Positions 24,888 to 34,219 of a DNA stretch of 64,000 bases are shown in pieces. This stretch comes from Marinoscillum furvescens DSM 4134. GTDB taxonomy: Bacteria; Bacteroidota; Bacteroidia; Cytophagales; Cyclobacteriaceae. The DNA lies in the NCBI RefSeq assembly GCF_003386095.1, contig NZ_QREG01000024.1, positions 1 to 64,000 of the forward strand. Reading direction: 5' to 3'. The notes beneath the pieces are model-generated. The model saw nothing but the letters and a program-made list of their open reading frames with translations, had not been told where the DNA came from and did not search any database. The translations under genes were made by a program, and so were the position numbers. Positions within the stretch are counted from its first letter, which is position 1, and the number at the start of each line of letters is the position of its first letter.

Positions 24888-26708
24888 TTACTTTTCTGAA
24901 ATTAAGTGACCGTCAAAGTTGACAGGTTGTGCAAATGGGTCAAGTGCGGCCTGTAGATAGACGGCTACCTCTGCTCTTGAGAGATATGACGCTTCGGTAG
25001 AAATGCCCGGGATTGTCTCCAAATCCCGGGGCATTGAAACACCTAACCAACTAAAAATTTCCTTTAAAAACTTTGTATCCACCCAGGCACCAGAAGCATG
25101 TACCTCTTTTAATTCCGGATAATAGGAAAGCAATCCTTCTTTGAGTTGGTACTGGCTGATGGGCTGACTGGGGTAAAACCATGTCTCATTGGCCCACTTG
25201 TAAGGCACTCCAGTACCTTTCATGATGCCTGTAGCCCCTATTTTTTGGATGGCTTCAAATGCCGGGTGCGTAGCTGCCACATCTTTGTAGGGCATCAGGT
25301 AAGCTCCCTGATCCAGCAGCGCCTGCTGTACTTCTCTAATGCTTACTTCTGCCGGGTTGACGTCCTGCTTTGCCGCTACTGCCGCCAAAGCACCCGCTGC
25401 CTGACCGATACCCATCACTACAGGTTGTAGGCGAGTAGCTCCGTTGACGATATTGGAAACACCAATACTTTTTTCTGCAAATACAAGGTTTGGCTGACTC
25501 TCAGGCACCAAAGACCCGAGTGGAATATTGTAAGATGGCACCTTAATGTTGATAAAATCAATGTCTGGAGCCTCCTCATTTTTGTCATGATGATGATCTA
25601 TAGGGTAGTCACCTACTGCTACTCCGGTGCGGTAATATTTTTCGGGCTGATCAAAAGGTGCAGCTAGATGACGCACGGCCAGCAAAGACTTTGCCACAGG
25701 TCGTCTGGCCTCTCTATGGTATGGTATGAGTGGAAATTCATCTTTAGTAGGAAACTCATCCTCGGCAAGCCCAAGGTGCTTATACCCCAGCTCGTGCTGA
25801 ATGAAATAAATAAACTTACGGGTATAGTCTTTGGCCTCTTCCAGCCTGTCTGCTCGCTCTTTCTTATTTAGCCCAATGAGATTTACATAAAAGTCATTCC
25901 CGCAGTTTGGCCAGTTGATCATGTACTTGCCGTTGGGTAATTTGCCATAGTCCAGCATCATGTCACAGGATACTCCGTCGCCCTTTTCACCCGCTGGCAC
26001 ACAGGCACAAGCAAATTCTTCAGGATCATATCCGGCTGGTTTTTTTATGGTCTTGTCAGCACCGGCACCATAGTCTTTCAAAATAGCTACATAGGTAAGG
26101 TCCTGAATGATATCATTGGCATCTTCTGGCGCAAAAGCATCGACTGACTGATCATCCATACCCACGGTATAAGGTACTCCGAGCATGGCCGAAACATCTC
26201 CCAGTTCTGTAGCATCGATTACTACTTTGGCGGTGATCGTTTTGGTTTTTCTACCTACCTGATAGCTGACCTCCCATTTGTCGGTATAGCTTAAAGACTT
26301 CAGGCTAGCTTTATGTATGACATTGAGATTTGGATAGCCCGATGCGAGCTCTGCCAGCTTGGCCGCCCCCACTGCAGGCTCAAACAAACAATGACTAACC
26401 CATCCAGTAGCCACCGCCTTGGGACCACCATAATGGTCATATAGCTTTTGCCTAAACTCTCCCCACAGACCAGATGGCAGTTCATGATTGCCATCTATAG
26501 CTGAAACTCCTGCAGAAGTAAGCATCCCCCCAAGCCACGGAGTTTCCTCAACCACCAGCACTTCGACATCCATTCTGGCTGCCTGAATAGCTGCCATGGT
26601 ACCTGAGGCACCTCCTCCGATGATTACTACATCCGCCGAAGACTGTGCAAATGCTGGCATCGAAAAAGCCAGGACTAGAAGTGTAAGTATGATTCGTAGT
26701 TTTGCCAT
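24888..26708 (-). CDS. Exported FAD-dependent oxidoreductase (PF12831 type)
   Basis: A 606-residue protein with a Sec-type signal peptide (LLVLAFSMPAFAQ, cleavage about 22) directly followed by an FAD-binding Rossmann motif VVIIGGGASGTMAAIQAARM, then VEETPWLGGMLTSAGVSAIDG typical of the PF12831 family. The C-terminal 130 residues look like S-layer-homology-type repeats (FEAIQKIGATGIMKGTG, YPSQPISQYQL, YLSRAEVAVYLQAALDP). Members occur in sugar-degradation loci and may oxidise a sugar or support redox-assisted glycoside cleavage; the substrate is unknown. It is the first gene of the unit that also encodes the symporter, DUF4434 and AGE proteins. Confidence 0.87.
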   Translation of the reverse strand: MAKLRIILTLLVLAFSMPAFAQSSADVVIIGGGASGTMAAIQAARMDVEVLVVEETPWLGGMLTSAGVSAIDGNHELPSGLWGEFRQKLYDHYGGPKAVATGWVSHCLFEPAVGAAKLAELASGYPNLNVIHKASLKSLSYTDKWEVSYQVGRKTKTITAKVVIDATELGDVSAMLGVPYTVGMDDQSVDAFAPEDANDIIQDLTYVAILKDYGAGADKTIKKPAGYDPEEFACACVPAGEKGDGVSCDMMLDYGKLPNGKYMINWPNCGNDFYVNLIGLNKKERADRLEEAKDYTRKFIYFIQHELGYKHLGLAEDEFPTKDEFPLIPYHREARRPVAKSLLAVRHLAAPFDQPEKYYRTGVAVGDYPIDHHHDKNEEAPDIDFINIKVPSYNIPLGSLVPESQPNLVFAEKSIGVSNIVNGATRLQPVVMGIGQAAGALAAVAAKQDVNPAEVSIREVQQALLDQGAYLMPYKDVAATHPAFEAIQKIGATGIMKGTGVPYKWANETWFYPSQPISQYQLKEGLLSYYPELKEVHASGAWVDTKFLKEIFSWLGVSMPRDLETIPGISTEASYLSRAEVAVYLQAALDPFAQPVNFDGHLISEK

Positions 26709-26762
26709 GTTAAAATAACTTTCGAAATCCGAAGATATATATTTTATGTTTTAAGTATTAAT

Positions 26763-26786
26763 ACTTTATTAATTTTTTTAATAAGT
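26763..26786 (-). promoter_or_regulatory. Candidate ROK-regulator operator upstream of the FAD oxidoreductase
   Basis: Second copy of the 24-bp element (inverted ends ACTT...AAGT; inner dyad TTATTAA-N5-TTAATAA is perfect). It is 21/24 identical to 20873-20896 and lies 55-78 bp upstream of the FAD gene. It is in the 274-bp divergent region shared with the ROK gene, about 200 bp from the ROK start. No clear TAnnTTTG promoter was found here. Confidence 0.62.
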
Positions 26787-26982
26787 TAATTCACGCCACA
26801 ACTTTTACCGACGGCAAAAAAGCTAAGTTTCTAATGGAGAAAGGATGTTTCTGAGCGTTTTTCAAGGGCATTGCTATGCTGCCAATTATTAAATAATTTT
26901 TAAATGACTGCATTGGATTGTTAAAAAGAGTTGATAATATAGCATATCACACGCATTCATCATTTTTAACCACGCCATAGGA

Positions 26983-28209
26983 ATGTCTAAGACTTTTTTC
27001 GAGCGCCTCAACCTCATGACCCCATCGGGGGTAGCGTACAAAAACGTAAACCTGAAGAAACAGATCCTGGCCTACTTTGCCAATTCGGGCAATGCCACTA
27101 TAGCAGATCTATGCAAAACACTTACACTGAGCGCCCCTAAAGTCACCAATCTCATAAACGAACTCATAGAAGAGGGCCTTGTCAATGACTATGGAAAGGA
27201 TAGTTCTACAGGAGGCCGTCGGCCCAATATCTACGGCCTGGCTCCAAATGCAGGCTTTTTCCTGGGCGTGGACGTCAAGCGCTACCATCTCAACATCAGC
27301 TTGATCGATTTTCGAAAGAATGTAATCGAGATCAAAGAAAATTATCCCTACCAGCTGGAAAACACTCAGGAATCACTTGACGAGCTATTGGGCATCATTA
27401 CTTCCTTTATCAATGGGCTCAAGATTCCGAAGAGCAAAATTCTGGGCATGGGTATCAACCTTTCCGGACGTGTAAACCACACCACTGGATACAGTTACAG
27501 CTTTTTCCACTTCCAGGAAGACCCGCTTAGCAAAATCATTGAATCGGCCATAGGCATACCTGTCACACTCGAAAACGATTCGCGTGCCATGGCATTTGGA
27601 GAATATAGTAAGGGTGTGGTGCGTGATGAAAAAAACGTCATCTTCCTCAACCTGGACTATGGTATCGGTATCGGCATTATCATCAACGGCCAGATATATT
27701 ATGGAAAATCTGGCTATTCGGGAGAATTTGGTCACATCCCTATATTTGATAACGAAATCATCTGCCACTGTGGCAAAAAGGGCTGTCTGGAAACAGAAGC
27801 CTCCGGATGGGCACTGCTCAACACTTTCAAAGAACATGTAAGAGCTGGATCTAGCACCTCTGCCATGCTAAACAAAAAAAGTGTGGACGAGCTGAAGCTC
27901 AAAGACATCATAGAAGCCGCCAACAGTGACGATGTGCTGGCGATAGATCTGATAGCACAAATAGGCAACAAGCTCGGAAGAGGCATTGCACTACTGATCA
28001 ACCTCTTTAACCCTGAACTTGTCATACTAGGTGGAAGCCTTGCAGCCACGGAAGACTACATACGGCTCCCTATGAAGAGTGCCATACACAAGTATTCGCT
28101 TAGCCTGATGAGCAATGACACCCAGCTCAAGATCACTGCACTCCCCAACCGGGCTGGCGTAATGGGTGCTTGCCTGCTTGTACGCAACCGCCTTTTAGAT
28201 CTGGCTTAA
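26983..28209 (+). CDS. ROK-family transcriptional regulator (NagC/XylR type)
   Basis: A 408-residue regulator: an N-terminal winged helix-turn-helix (about 23-75, ILAYFANSGNATIADLCKTLTLSAPKVTNLI), then a ROK sugar-binding domain with FLGVDVKRYHLNISL, SGEFGHIPIF and the zinc motif CHCGKKGCLE. It senses a sugar or sugar phosphate and represses or activates sugar genes. Divergent from the FAD-SSS-DUF4434-AGE unit, it is the only regulator in the PUL and is the likely binder of the paired 24-bp elements. Its stop overlaps the convergent metallophosphoesterase gene by 4 bp. Confidence 0.93.
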   Translation: MSKTFFERLNLMTPSGVAYKNVNLKKQILAYFANSGNATIADLCKTLTLSAPKVTNLINELIEEGLVNDYGKDSSTGGRRPNIYGLAPNAGFFLGVDVKRYHLNISLIDFRKNVIEIKENYPYQLENTQESLDELLGIITSFINGLKIPKSKILGMGINLSGRVNHTTGYSYSFFHFQEDPLSKIIESAIGIPVTLENDSRAMAFGEYSKGVVRDEKNVIFLNLDYGIGIGIIINGQIYYGKSGYSGEFGHIPIFDNEIICHCGKKGCLETEASGWALLNTFKEHVRAGSSTSAMLNKKSVDELKLKDIIEAANSDDVLAIDLIAQIGNKLGRGIALLINLFNPELVILGGSLAATEDYIRLPMKSAIHKYSLSLMSNDTQLKITALPNRAGVMGACLLVRNRLLDLA

Positions 28210-29273
28210 GCTAAGAATTTAATGCGCGTAAAGACATAGTCCAACGACTCTTCATTGATAACCATTCGGTAAAAATCGGTTCCAGGGAGATTTTCAGATT
28301 GATAGCCTGTCTTTTGCAGGTATTTGCTAGAAATGCTACCGTCGAACCAATGTACCAGGCGGATTTTTCCATCTTCTATCTCCAGACACGTCATTCCTCG
28401 TTTTCCAATCACACACCCTGAATTGAACAAACACGGGATATTGAAGATCGTGTTGTATACGTAGTTTTGATAATTGGTGTCTTTTACCTGCTTGTAGTAT
28501 TTCTTAAGGTCTTTCTTGTGGCCCTTTATGGCTTTTCGCACCTCATCAGTTCTACGCACCGGATCCGTAGCATATTCACGGCACAGCTGTTCTATTTTAA
28601 ACTTGAGGCGATCCACCTTATGCAAAGACTCAAACAATGGCCGATGCGTATGACCGATGATAGAAACCACTTTGCGGTAAGCAGAGTAGTGGTAAGCACG
28701 CTTCTCGATATTGTATTGTTTCTTGCTACTGTGTGCTACCGAGTAGTTTTTTATGCCCAAAGGGTTGGCAAAATACTTTAGTGTAAAGCCAATCAGCTCG
28801 TTGTGCTTTTGAAACTTCTTGGATGCCTGATGGCCATGAAAGAAAAACAGATGATTGTCATGGTAGCGAAGCCTGAAAGCTTCCAGGTGCTCATAATCAA
28901 ACGGGTGGTCCTTCATCAGGCTTAATTCCAAATCATGATTACCTATGGTCTTTAGCAGTCGCGTGGAGTCGCGGATTTCATCAAAAACCTCATAAACCTC
29001 TCGCCATCGATTGTAGATTTTTTTTAGCGAAAAGCGCTGCATTTCCTCCACGTCACCATTGAGGATGAGTGAAAACTTATCGCGCAGATAATACTTTTTG
29101 AGAGCTGCCTGAAATAAGCCCGAATTTCGTTTAAAATCATCGGTAGACCCTCCATCTCCCATATGGAGATCACTAAAAACAACCCACCGGTCTTTTTTGC
29201 TTAGCTCAAAAACCGGGGAGTTGTCATACAGGTCATCCAGATTTTGGTATACAACTTTGTTGGTGATTTTCAC
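28206..29273 (-). CDS. Metallophosphoesterase
   Basis: A 355-residue calcineurin-like phosphoesterase with all binuclear-metal motifs in order: VFSDLHMGDGG (DxH), LNGDVEEM (GD), IGNHDLEL (GNHD), FFHGHQ (GH) and IGHTHRPL (GHTH). There is no signal peptide. The motif pattern is close to the UDP-2,3-diacylglucosamine hydrolase-like and general phosphodiesterase branches, but length and sequence outside the motifs give no clear substrate. The start is GTG at 29273. It is a single gene, convergent with the ROK regulator (4 bp overlap). Confidence 0.9.
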   Translation of the reverse strand: MKITNKVVYQNLDDLYDNSPVFELSKKDRWVVFSDLHMGDGGSTDDFKRNSGLFQAALKKYYLRDKFSLILNGDVEEMQRFSLKKIYNRWREVYEVFDEIRDSTRLLKTIGNHDLELSLMKDHPFDYEHLEAFRLRYHDNHLFFFHGHQASKKFQKHNELIGFTLKYFANPLGIKNYSVAHSSKKQYNIEKRAYHYSAYRKVVSIIGHTHRPLFESLHKVDRLKFKIEQLCREYATDPVRRTDEVRKAIKGHKKDLKKYYKQVKDTNYQNYVYNTIFNIPCLFNSGCVIGKRGMTCLEIEDGKIRLVHWFDGSISSKYLQKTGYQSENLPGTDFYRMVINEESLDYVFTRIKFLA

Positions 29274-29354
29274 ATCAATAATTTATATGAAACCACCAAA
29301 TTAAAGACTTAAGCGCGGTATTTCTTTACTTAAAACTTAAAGAATTGTTAGGCA

Positions 29355-31037
29355 TTACAATTCAATATGCCGAACACGCGCCAACACCGCCTGCCACGGT
29401 TTTAGTTTCACTTTTCCACTTTGTGGCTCACCAAAGTCAAAGTCATTGGCCTCTACTATGCGAAGCTTACTACTATCAAATCGATCGTCCAGCCCAAATT
29501 CCTGAGTCTCCTCAGAAAAATTGAGTAAGACTAAATATGCAGCCTCTTCATCCCATCTCCAAAAAGCAAATACACTCGGATGATCTTCCTGAATGGGGGC
29601 AAAATCACCATAAACAAGTGTCGGGTGCTCCTTTCGCATCGCCACCATCCGGCGATAAAATGCCAGAATAGAGTTCTCATCTCCTTCCTGACTAGCCACA
29701 TTGATTGCCGTATAGTTAGGGTTGACTTTGAGCCATGGAGTGCCTGAGGTAAAACCAGCCTGCTCAGCATCATTCCATTGCAGCGGTGTACGGGCATTGT
29801 CACGGCCATTGATATGGACGTTCTTTAAAAACTGATCCAGGTCTTTTCCTTCAGCTTTCCACTCCTTGTAAGCATTTTTGATCTCCACATCGTCATATTC
29901 TTCTATGGTGTCAAAAGCCACATTGGTCATACCTATTTCATCACCCTGGTAAACGTAGACCGTGCCGCGCATGCTAAATAGCAACAAGCTCAGCAGTTTG
30001 GCGGACTCTTTCCAGTACGCTCCGTCATCCCCAAAGCGAGAAACGATTCGCTGAAAATCATGATTCCCTAGAAAGACGCTACCCCAGCCCTCTTCTTTAA
30101 GGTACTCATCCCACAGCCTGAAGACTTTTTTGAATTCCAGAAAATCGATGGGCTTGGGATCAAATCTACCTCCGGGTCCATGATCCATAAACATGTGCCC
30201 AAAATGAAAAATCATATTAAGAGCCTCCGCTGAGCTGGATACATATTGCAGGCCGCTTTCCAGATTGATACCTGGACCCTCACCTACTGTCATCACATCG
30301 TACTTACTCAGTACTTCACGGTTCATTTCCTGGAGAAACTCCTGCACACGCGGGCCATTGGCGTAGACGTTATCGATGGTCTTGTTGAAGTCCTTGTAAG
30401 GTGAATCTTCGAAGTTTCTTTTTGAAATCACGGAAATCACATCCATCCGGAACCCATCTACTCCTTTGTCCAGCCAATACTTCATCAGCTTGTGCACCTC
30501 CTCACGTACTTTCGGGTTTTCCCAATTGAGGTCTGGTTGCTTTTTGGTGAAAAGATGTAGGTAATACTCGTCAGTGGCCTCATCGTATTCCCAGGCATTA
30601 CCACTAAAAAAGGACTGCCAGTTGTTAGGTGGGCCTCCGTTTTTGCCAGGCTTCCAGATGAAGTAGTCCCGGTAAGGGTTGTCTTTACTCTTGCGGGACT
30701 CCTGAAACCATTTGTGCTCATCAGAGCAGTGGTTTACCACCAGGTCCATTAGCAGTTTCATCCCACGCTGATGTATTCCCTCGAGCAGCTGATCAAAATC
30801 AGCCATCGTGCCGAAATCAGCCATGATATCGTAGTAGTCACGAATATCGTAACCATTGTCATCATTGGGGGAATCGTACACCGGGCATAGCCAGATAACA
30901 TCCACCCCAAGGCTTTTGATGTAATCAAGCTTTTCAATAACCCCAGGCAGATCGCCTACACCATCTCCATTGCTGTCTTTGAAGCTCCGCGGGTAGACTT
31001 GATACACCACGGCTTCTTTCCACCACTTCTTGTTCAT
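29355..31037 (-). CDS. GH13 alpha-glucosidase (oligo-1,6-glucosidase-like)
   Basis: A 560-residue cytoplasmic retaining alpha-glucosidase. The regions of GH13 are in order: region I DLVVNH, region II GFRMDVISVI (nucleophile Asp), region III MTVGEGPG (acid/base Glu) and region IV FLGNHDFQR (transition-state Asp), with the N-terminal WWKEAVVYQVYPRSFKDSNGDG typical of the GH13_31/29 subgroups (oligo-1,6-glucosidase, trehalose-6-phosphate hydrolase, sucrose hydrolase). No signal peptide. It lies 35 bp after glpD at the end of the trehalase-SSS-glpK-glpD run. Its neighbours suggest an alpha-glucoside of glycerol as one possible substrate (inference). Confidence 0.92.
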   Translation of the reverse strand: MNKKWWKEAVVYQVYPRSFKDSNGDGVGDLPGVIEKLDYIKSLGVDVIWLCPVYDSPNDDNGYDIRDYYDIMADFGTMADFDQLLEGIHQRGMKLLMDLVVNHCSDEHKWFQESRKSKDNPYRDYFIWKPGKNGGPPNNWQSFFSGNAWEYDEATDEYYLHLFTKKQPDLNWENPKVREEVHKLMKYWLDKGVDGFRMDVISVISKRNFEDSPYKDFNKTIDNVYANGPRVQEFLQEMNREVLSKYDVMTVGEGPGINLESGLQYVSSSAEALNMIFHFGHMFMDHGPGGRFDPKPIDFLEFKKVFRLWDEYLKEEGWGSVFLGNHDFQRIVSRFGDDGAYWKESAKLLSLLLFSMRGTVYVYQGDEIGMTNVAFDTIEEYDDVEIKNAYKEWKAEGKDLDQFLKNVHINGRDNARTPLQWNDAEQAGFTSGTPWLKVNPNYTAINVASQEGDENSILAFYRRMVAMRKEHPTLVYGDFAPIQEDHPSVFAFWRWDEEAAYLVLLNFSEETQEFGLDDRFDSSKLRIVEANDFDFGEPQSGKVKLKPWQAVLARVRHIEL

Positions 31038-31072
31038 ACTATTCTATACTTCTTTATACTATTACTTTTCGT

Positions 31073-32719
31073 CTAATCAAACTTACTGGCTACTTCCAGA
31101 CCATGCTCCAGCCATCTCTGCTCTTGTCGCACTCTGTTTTCATCCCAGCCAAAAGCAGTTGTCATGTGTTCGGTCACCGGTTCTATTAGTTTGGGAATGG
31201 TATTGATATTGAAATAAAGCCTTCCTGTGCGCCGTTCAAAAAAGTCAAGTAATGAATGCACAGCTTCTTCGGCTATGGTATACTCCAGCTCTGCCAGTGC
31301 CAGACGGATCTCTGCATCCTGTTCGGCTCGTTTGTGAAACAACCGCAGAATATCACCTGTCTGCCGACCGTAATTCCCTACCAAATAAGCACCGTAGTAG
31401 CTATCCAGGCCAAGTGCTACCACCTGAGCTTCGATTTCCCGCTGGTAGGCTTCTACATCCTTTCCCCCTTTGAAAACCCCACCACTCAGCATGATTTTGT
31501 CTGTGAAGCATTCTTGCAGCGTTTTTGCCACTGATTCATCCATTTTATTAACCAGTCGGTCTACGATCCTTTCGGCCATTTTGCGATAGCCAGTGAGCTT
31601 ACCTCCCGCTATAGAAAGGAGCCCTGTTTCAGACTCAAAAATCTCATCCTTGCGTGAAAGCTGCGATGCTGACTTACCCTCCTCCTCTATCAGTGGTCGC
31701 AGACCTGCCCAGCTAGACTCTACATCAGCTATGTCCAGCGTAATTTCTGGAAAGATGTGCTGCACGCCATTGATCAGGTATTCCACATCCACCTTGTCAG
31801 TACGGACGTCATTGATATCTCCGTGGTAATCAGTGTCGGTGGTACCAATATATGTCACGCGATCTCTGGGAATGGCAAAAATCATCCGACCATCCGGCAC
31901 ATCAAAATATACCGATTGGCGTACGGGGAATTTTTCATGTGGCACTACAATGTGCACACCCTTAGTAGGATGCAGGTGCTTTCCTTCCAGAGATTTATTC
32001 TTTTTACGAATTTCATCTACCCATGGTCCGGCGGCACTGATCGTAAAGGTGTTTTTGATCAGGTGCTCCTCACCTGTCAAATGATCTTTCCAGTGAATTC
32101 CGGAGATTTTTCCGTCAGTATATTCAAAATCTGTGGCCTCCGCATAGTTGATCACATCTGCACCCATTCGTACAGCTGTCTTGAGGATCTCGATCGTTAA
32201 GCGGGCATCATCCGTACGATACTCGGCATAGATCCCTCCTCCTTCTATTTTGGATGCATCCAAAAGGGGCTCAATTTCGAGTGTTTCCTGCTGATCGAGC
32301 ATTTTTCGCTGATCTACCTTTTCCACACCGGCGAGCACGTCATATACCATCAGCCCTACGGAGGTCAATATTTTGCCATAGGTACCGTCCTTGATGAGTG
32401 GTAGCAACATTTTTTCTGATTTCACCAGATGGGGCGCCAGTTTATGCACCACGGCTCGCTCCTGTCCTACTTCACGCACGAGTGCCACCTCAAATTGCTT
32501 GAGATAGCGCAGCCCACCATGAATCAGCTTGGTAGACTTGCTACTGGTTCCTGAAGCAAAATCATTTTTCTCTACCAGGGCTGTTTTGAGCCCACGAGAG
32601 GCGGCATCCAGTGCGATGCCTGCGCCGGTGATTCCTCCTCCTATGATCACCAAATCATAGGCATCATTTTTCAACTTATGGACTAATTCGCTTCGCTTCG
32701 TTGCGTCAAATGTGCTCAT
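31073..32719 (-). CDS. glpD: Aerobic glycerol-3-phosphate dehydrogenase
   Basis: FAD-dependent, membrane-associated enzyme that oxidises glycerol-3-phosphate to dihydroxyacetone phosphate and feeds electrons to quinone. The 548-residue protein has the FAD motif [24 protein letters not shown], the family segment [37 protein letters not shown] and the C-terminal [15 protein letters not shown]. It overlaps the glpK stop by 4 bp (ATGA), so translation is coupled. Confidence 0.95.
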   Translation of the reverse strand: MSTFDATKRSELVHKLKNDAYDLVIIGGGITGAGIALDAASRGLKTALVEKNDFASGTSSKSTKLIHGGLRYLKQFEVALVREVGQERAVVHKLAPHLVKSEKMLLPLIKDGTYGKILTSVGLMVYDVLAGVEKVDQRKMLDQQETLEIEPLLDASKIEGGGIYAEYRTDDARLTIEILKTAVRMGADVINYAEATDFEYTDGKISGIHWKDHLTGEEHLIKNTFTISAAGPWVDEIRKKNKSLEGKHLHPTKGVHIVVPHEKFPVRQSVYFDVPDGRMIFAIPRDRVTYIGTTDTDYHGDINDVRTDKVDVEYLINGVQHIFPEITLDIADVESSWAGLRPLIEEEGKSASQLSRKDEIFESETGLLSIAGGKLTGYRKMAERIVDRLVNKMDESVAKTLQECFTDKIMLSGGVFKGGKDVEAYQREIEAQVVALGLDSYYGAYLVGNYGRQTGDILRLFHKRAEQDAEIRLALAELEYTIAEEAVHSLLDFFERRTGRLYFNINTIPKLIEPVTEHMTTAFGWDENRVRQEQRWLEHGLEVASKFD

Positions 32720-34203
32720 ACCTCATCCTCCCTAGCCCAGTCAAAAGTTCTTTTCACGGCCTTCTGCCATCCCTTATATTTTCGATTTCGTTGATCCTCT
32801 GCATACTCCGGCTCAAACTTCCTTTCGGTTTGCCGCAGCTTTTTGAGATCGTCAAGCTTCCATACACCTGCCTGAAGGCCCGCCAAATAAGCCGCCCCGA
32901 GTGCAGTGGATTCTGTAATAGCCGGCCGGTCTACTGCTACTCCCAAAATATCGGCTTGAAATTGCATGAGATAGTCATTTGCGGTAGCTCCCCCATCTAC
33001 CATGAGGCAGGAGAGACTAATGCCCGAATCCTGCTCCATGGCGTCTTTCACATCACGCGTTTGAAAAGCTATGGACTCAAGGGCTGCTTTTACGATTTCG
33101 TTTTTGCCTGTATCTCTGGTAAGTCCAAAAATGGCCCCTCGAGAGTATTGATCCCAATAAGGCGCCCCCAGTCCAGCAAATGCTGGCACCAGAAATACCT
33201 CGTCGGATTGTGCTTTCTCAGCGAAATATTGCGAATCTGAGGCATGATCAATAATGCGGAGCCCATCCCGGAGCCACTGAATGGCAGCCCCGGCAATAAA
33301 AATGCTCCCCTCCAGCGCATATGTCAGTTTATCAGAGGTGCTGCAGGCCATAGTAGTAAGCAAACCATGCTTCGATAGCTGACAATCGCTTCCCGTGTTC
33401 ATCAACATAAAACAACCCGTACCGTAGGTGTTCTTAGCCTGACCAGGCTCAAAGCACGCCTGACCAAACAAGGCTGCCTGCTGATCTCCGGCGATTCCCA
33501 TAATCGGAATTTTTCGGCCCTTGTATTCAAAGTCACCAAAATGATGAGACGAAGGATGTGCTTCAGGCAGCATCGATTTGGGCACTTGCAGCAACTCCAA
33601 CAATTCATCATCCCACTGATTGGTTACGATATTGTAAAGCAAGGTACGTGAGGCATTGGTGTAATCTGTGGCATGCACAGCACCTTTGGTGAGTTTCCAT
33701 ACCAGCCAGCTATCTATCGTACCAAAGCATAACTCCCCTCTTTCTGCCCGAGCTCTGGCTTCCGGCACATTTTCCAGCACCCAATTGACCTTGGTGCCTG
33801 AGAAATATGAGTCAATCACCAACCCAGTCTTCTGCTTCACCATTTCTTCTTTGCCCTGCTTTTTCAGCTCTTCGCACAAGCCCGAAGTGCGCTTGTCTTG
33901 CCATACGATAGCCCGACAAATGGGCTCGCCGGTCTCACGATCCCACACTACAGTAGTTTCCCGCTGATTGGTGATGCCAATGGCTGCAATATCCTCAGGA
34001 TTCACCTGATGTTCGCTCAGCAAATTTCGCAAGACTTCCGCCTGAGTGCTCCAAATTTCCTCTGCGTCATGTTCTACCCATCCAGGCTTTGGGAAAAACT
34101 GGGTAAACTCCTTTTGCTCCACGCCGACCATCCCTCCCTTTTCATTGAAGAGGATAGCTCGGGAGCTCGTGGTACCTTGATCTAGAGCGATGATGTAGCG
34201 CAT
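32716..34203 (-). CDS. glpK: Glycerol kinase
   Basis: FGGY-family kinase making sn-glycerol-3-phosphate from glycerol and ATP. Starting at the ATG at 34203, the 495-residue protein begins [19 protein letters not shown] and contains [45 protein letters not shown] and [13 protein letters not shown] longer frame to 34236 lacks family similarity at its N-terminus. No glpF was seen, so glycerol probably comes from diffusion, from the GDPD pathway or from intracellular hydrolysis of a glycerol glycoside (inference). It lies 16 bp after the symporter gene. Confidence 0.96.
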   Translation of the reverse strand: MRYIIALDQGTTSSRAILFNEKGGMVGVEQKEFTQFFPKPGWVEHDAEEIWSTQAEVLRNLLSEHQVNPEDIAAIGITNQRETTVVWDRETGEPICRAIVWQDKRTSGLCEELKKQGKEEMVKQKTGLVIDSYFSGTKVNWVLENVPEARARAERGELCFGTIDSWLVWKLTKGAVHATDYTNASRTLLYNIVTNQWDDELLELLQVPKSMLPEAHPSSHHFGDFEYKGRKIPIMGIAGDQQAALFGQACFEPGQAKNTYGTGCFMLMNTGSDCQLSKHGLLTTMACSTSDKLTYALEGSIFIAGAAIQWLRDGLRIIDHASDSQYFAEKAQSDEVFLVPAFAGLGAPYWDQYSRGAIFGLTRDTGKNEIVKAALESIAFQTRDVKDAMEQDSGISLSCLMVDGGATANDYLMQFQADILGVAVDRPAITESTALGAAYLAGLQAGVWKLDDLKKLRQTERKFEPEYAEDQRNRKYKGWQKAVKRTFDWAREDEV

Positions 34204-34219
34204 AGTGTTGTTTATTTGC

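Noticed and set aside
26880-26915. TTATTAAATAATTTTTAAAT upstream of the ROK gene as a third operator copy
   Set aside because: Only loosely like the 24-bp element: the ACTT/AAGT ends and the T7 centre are missing. AT-rich DNA alone explains it.
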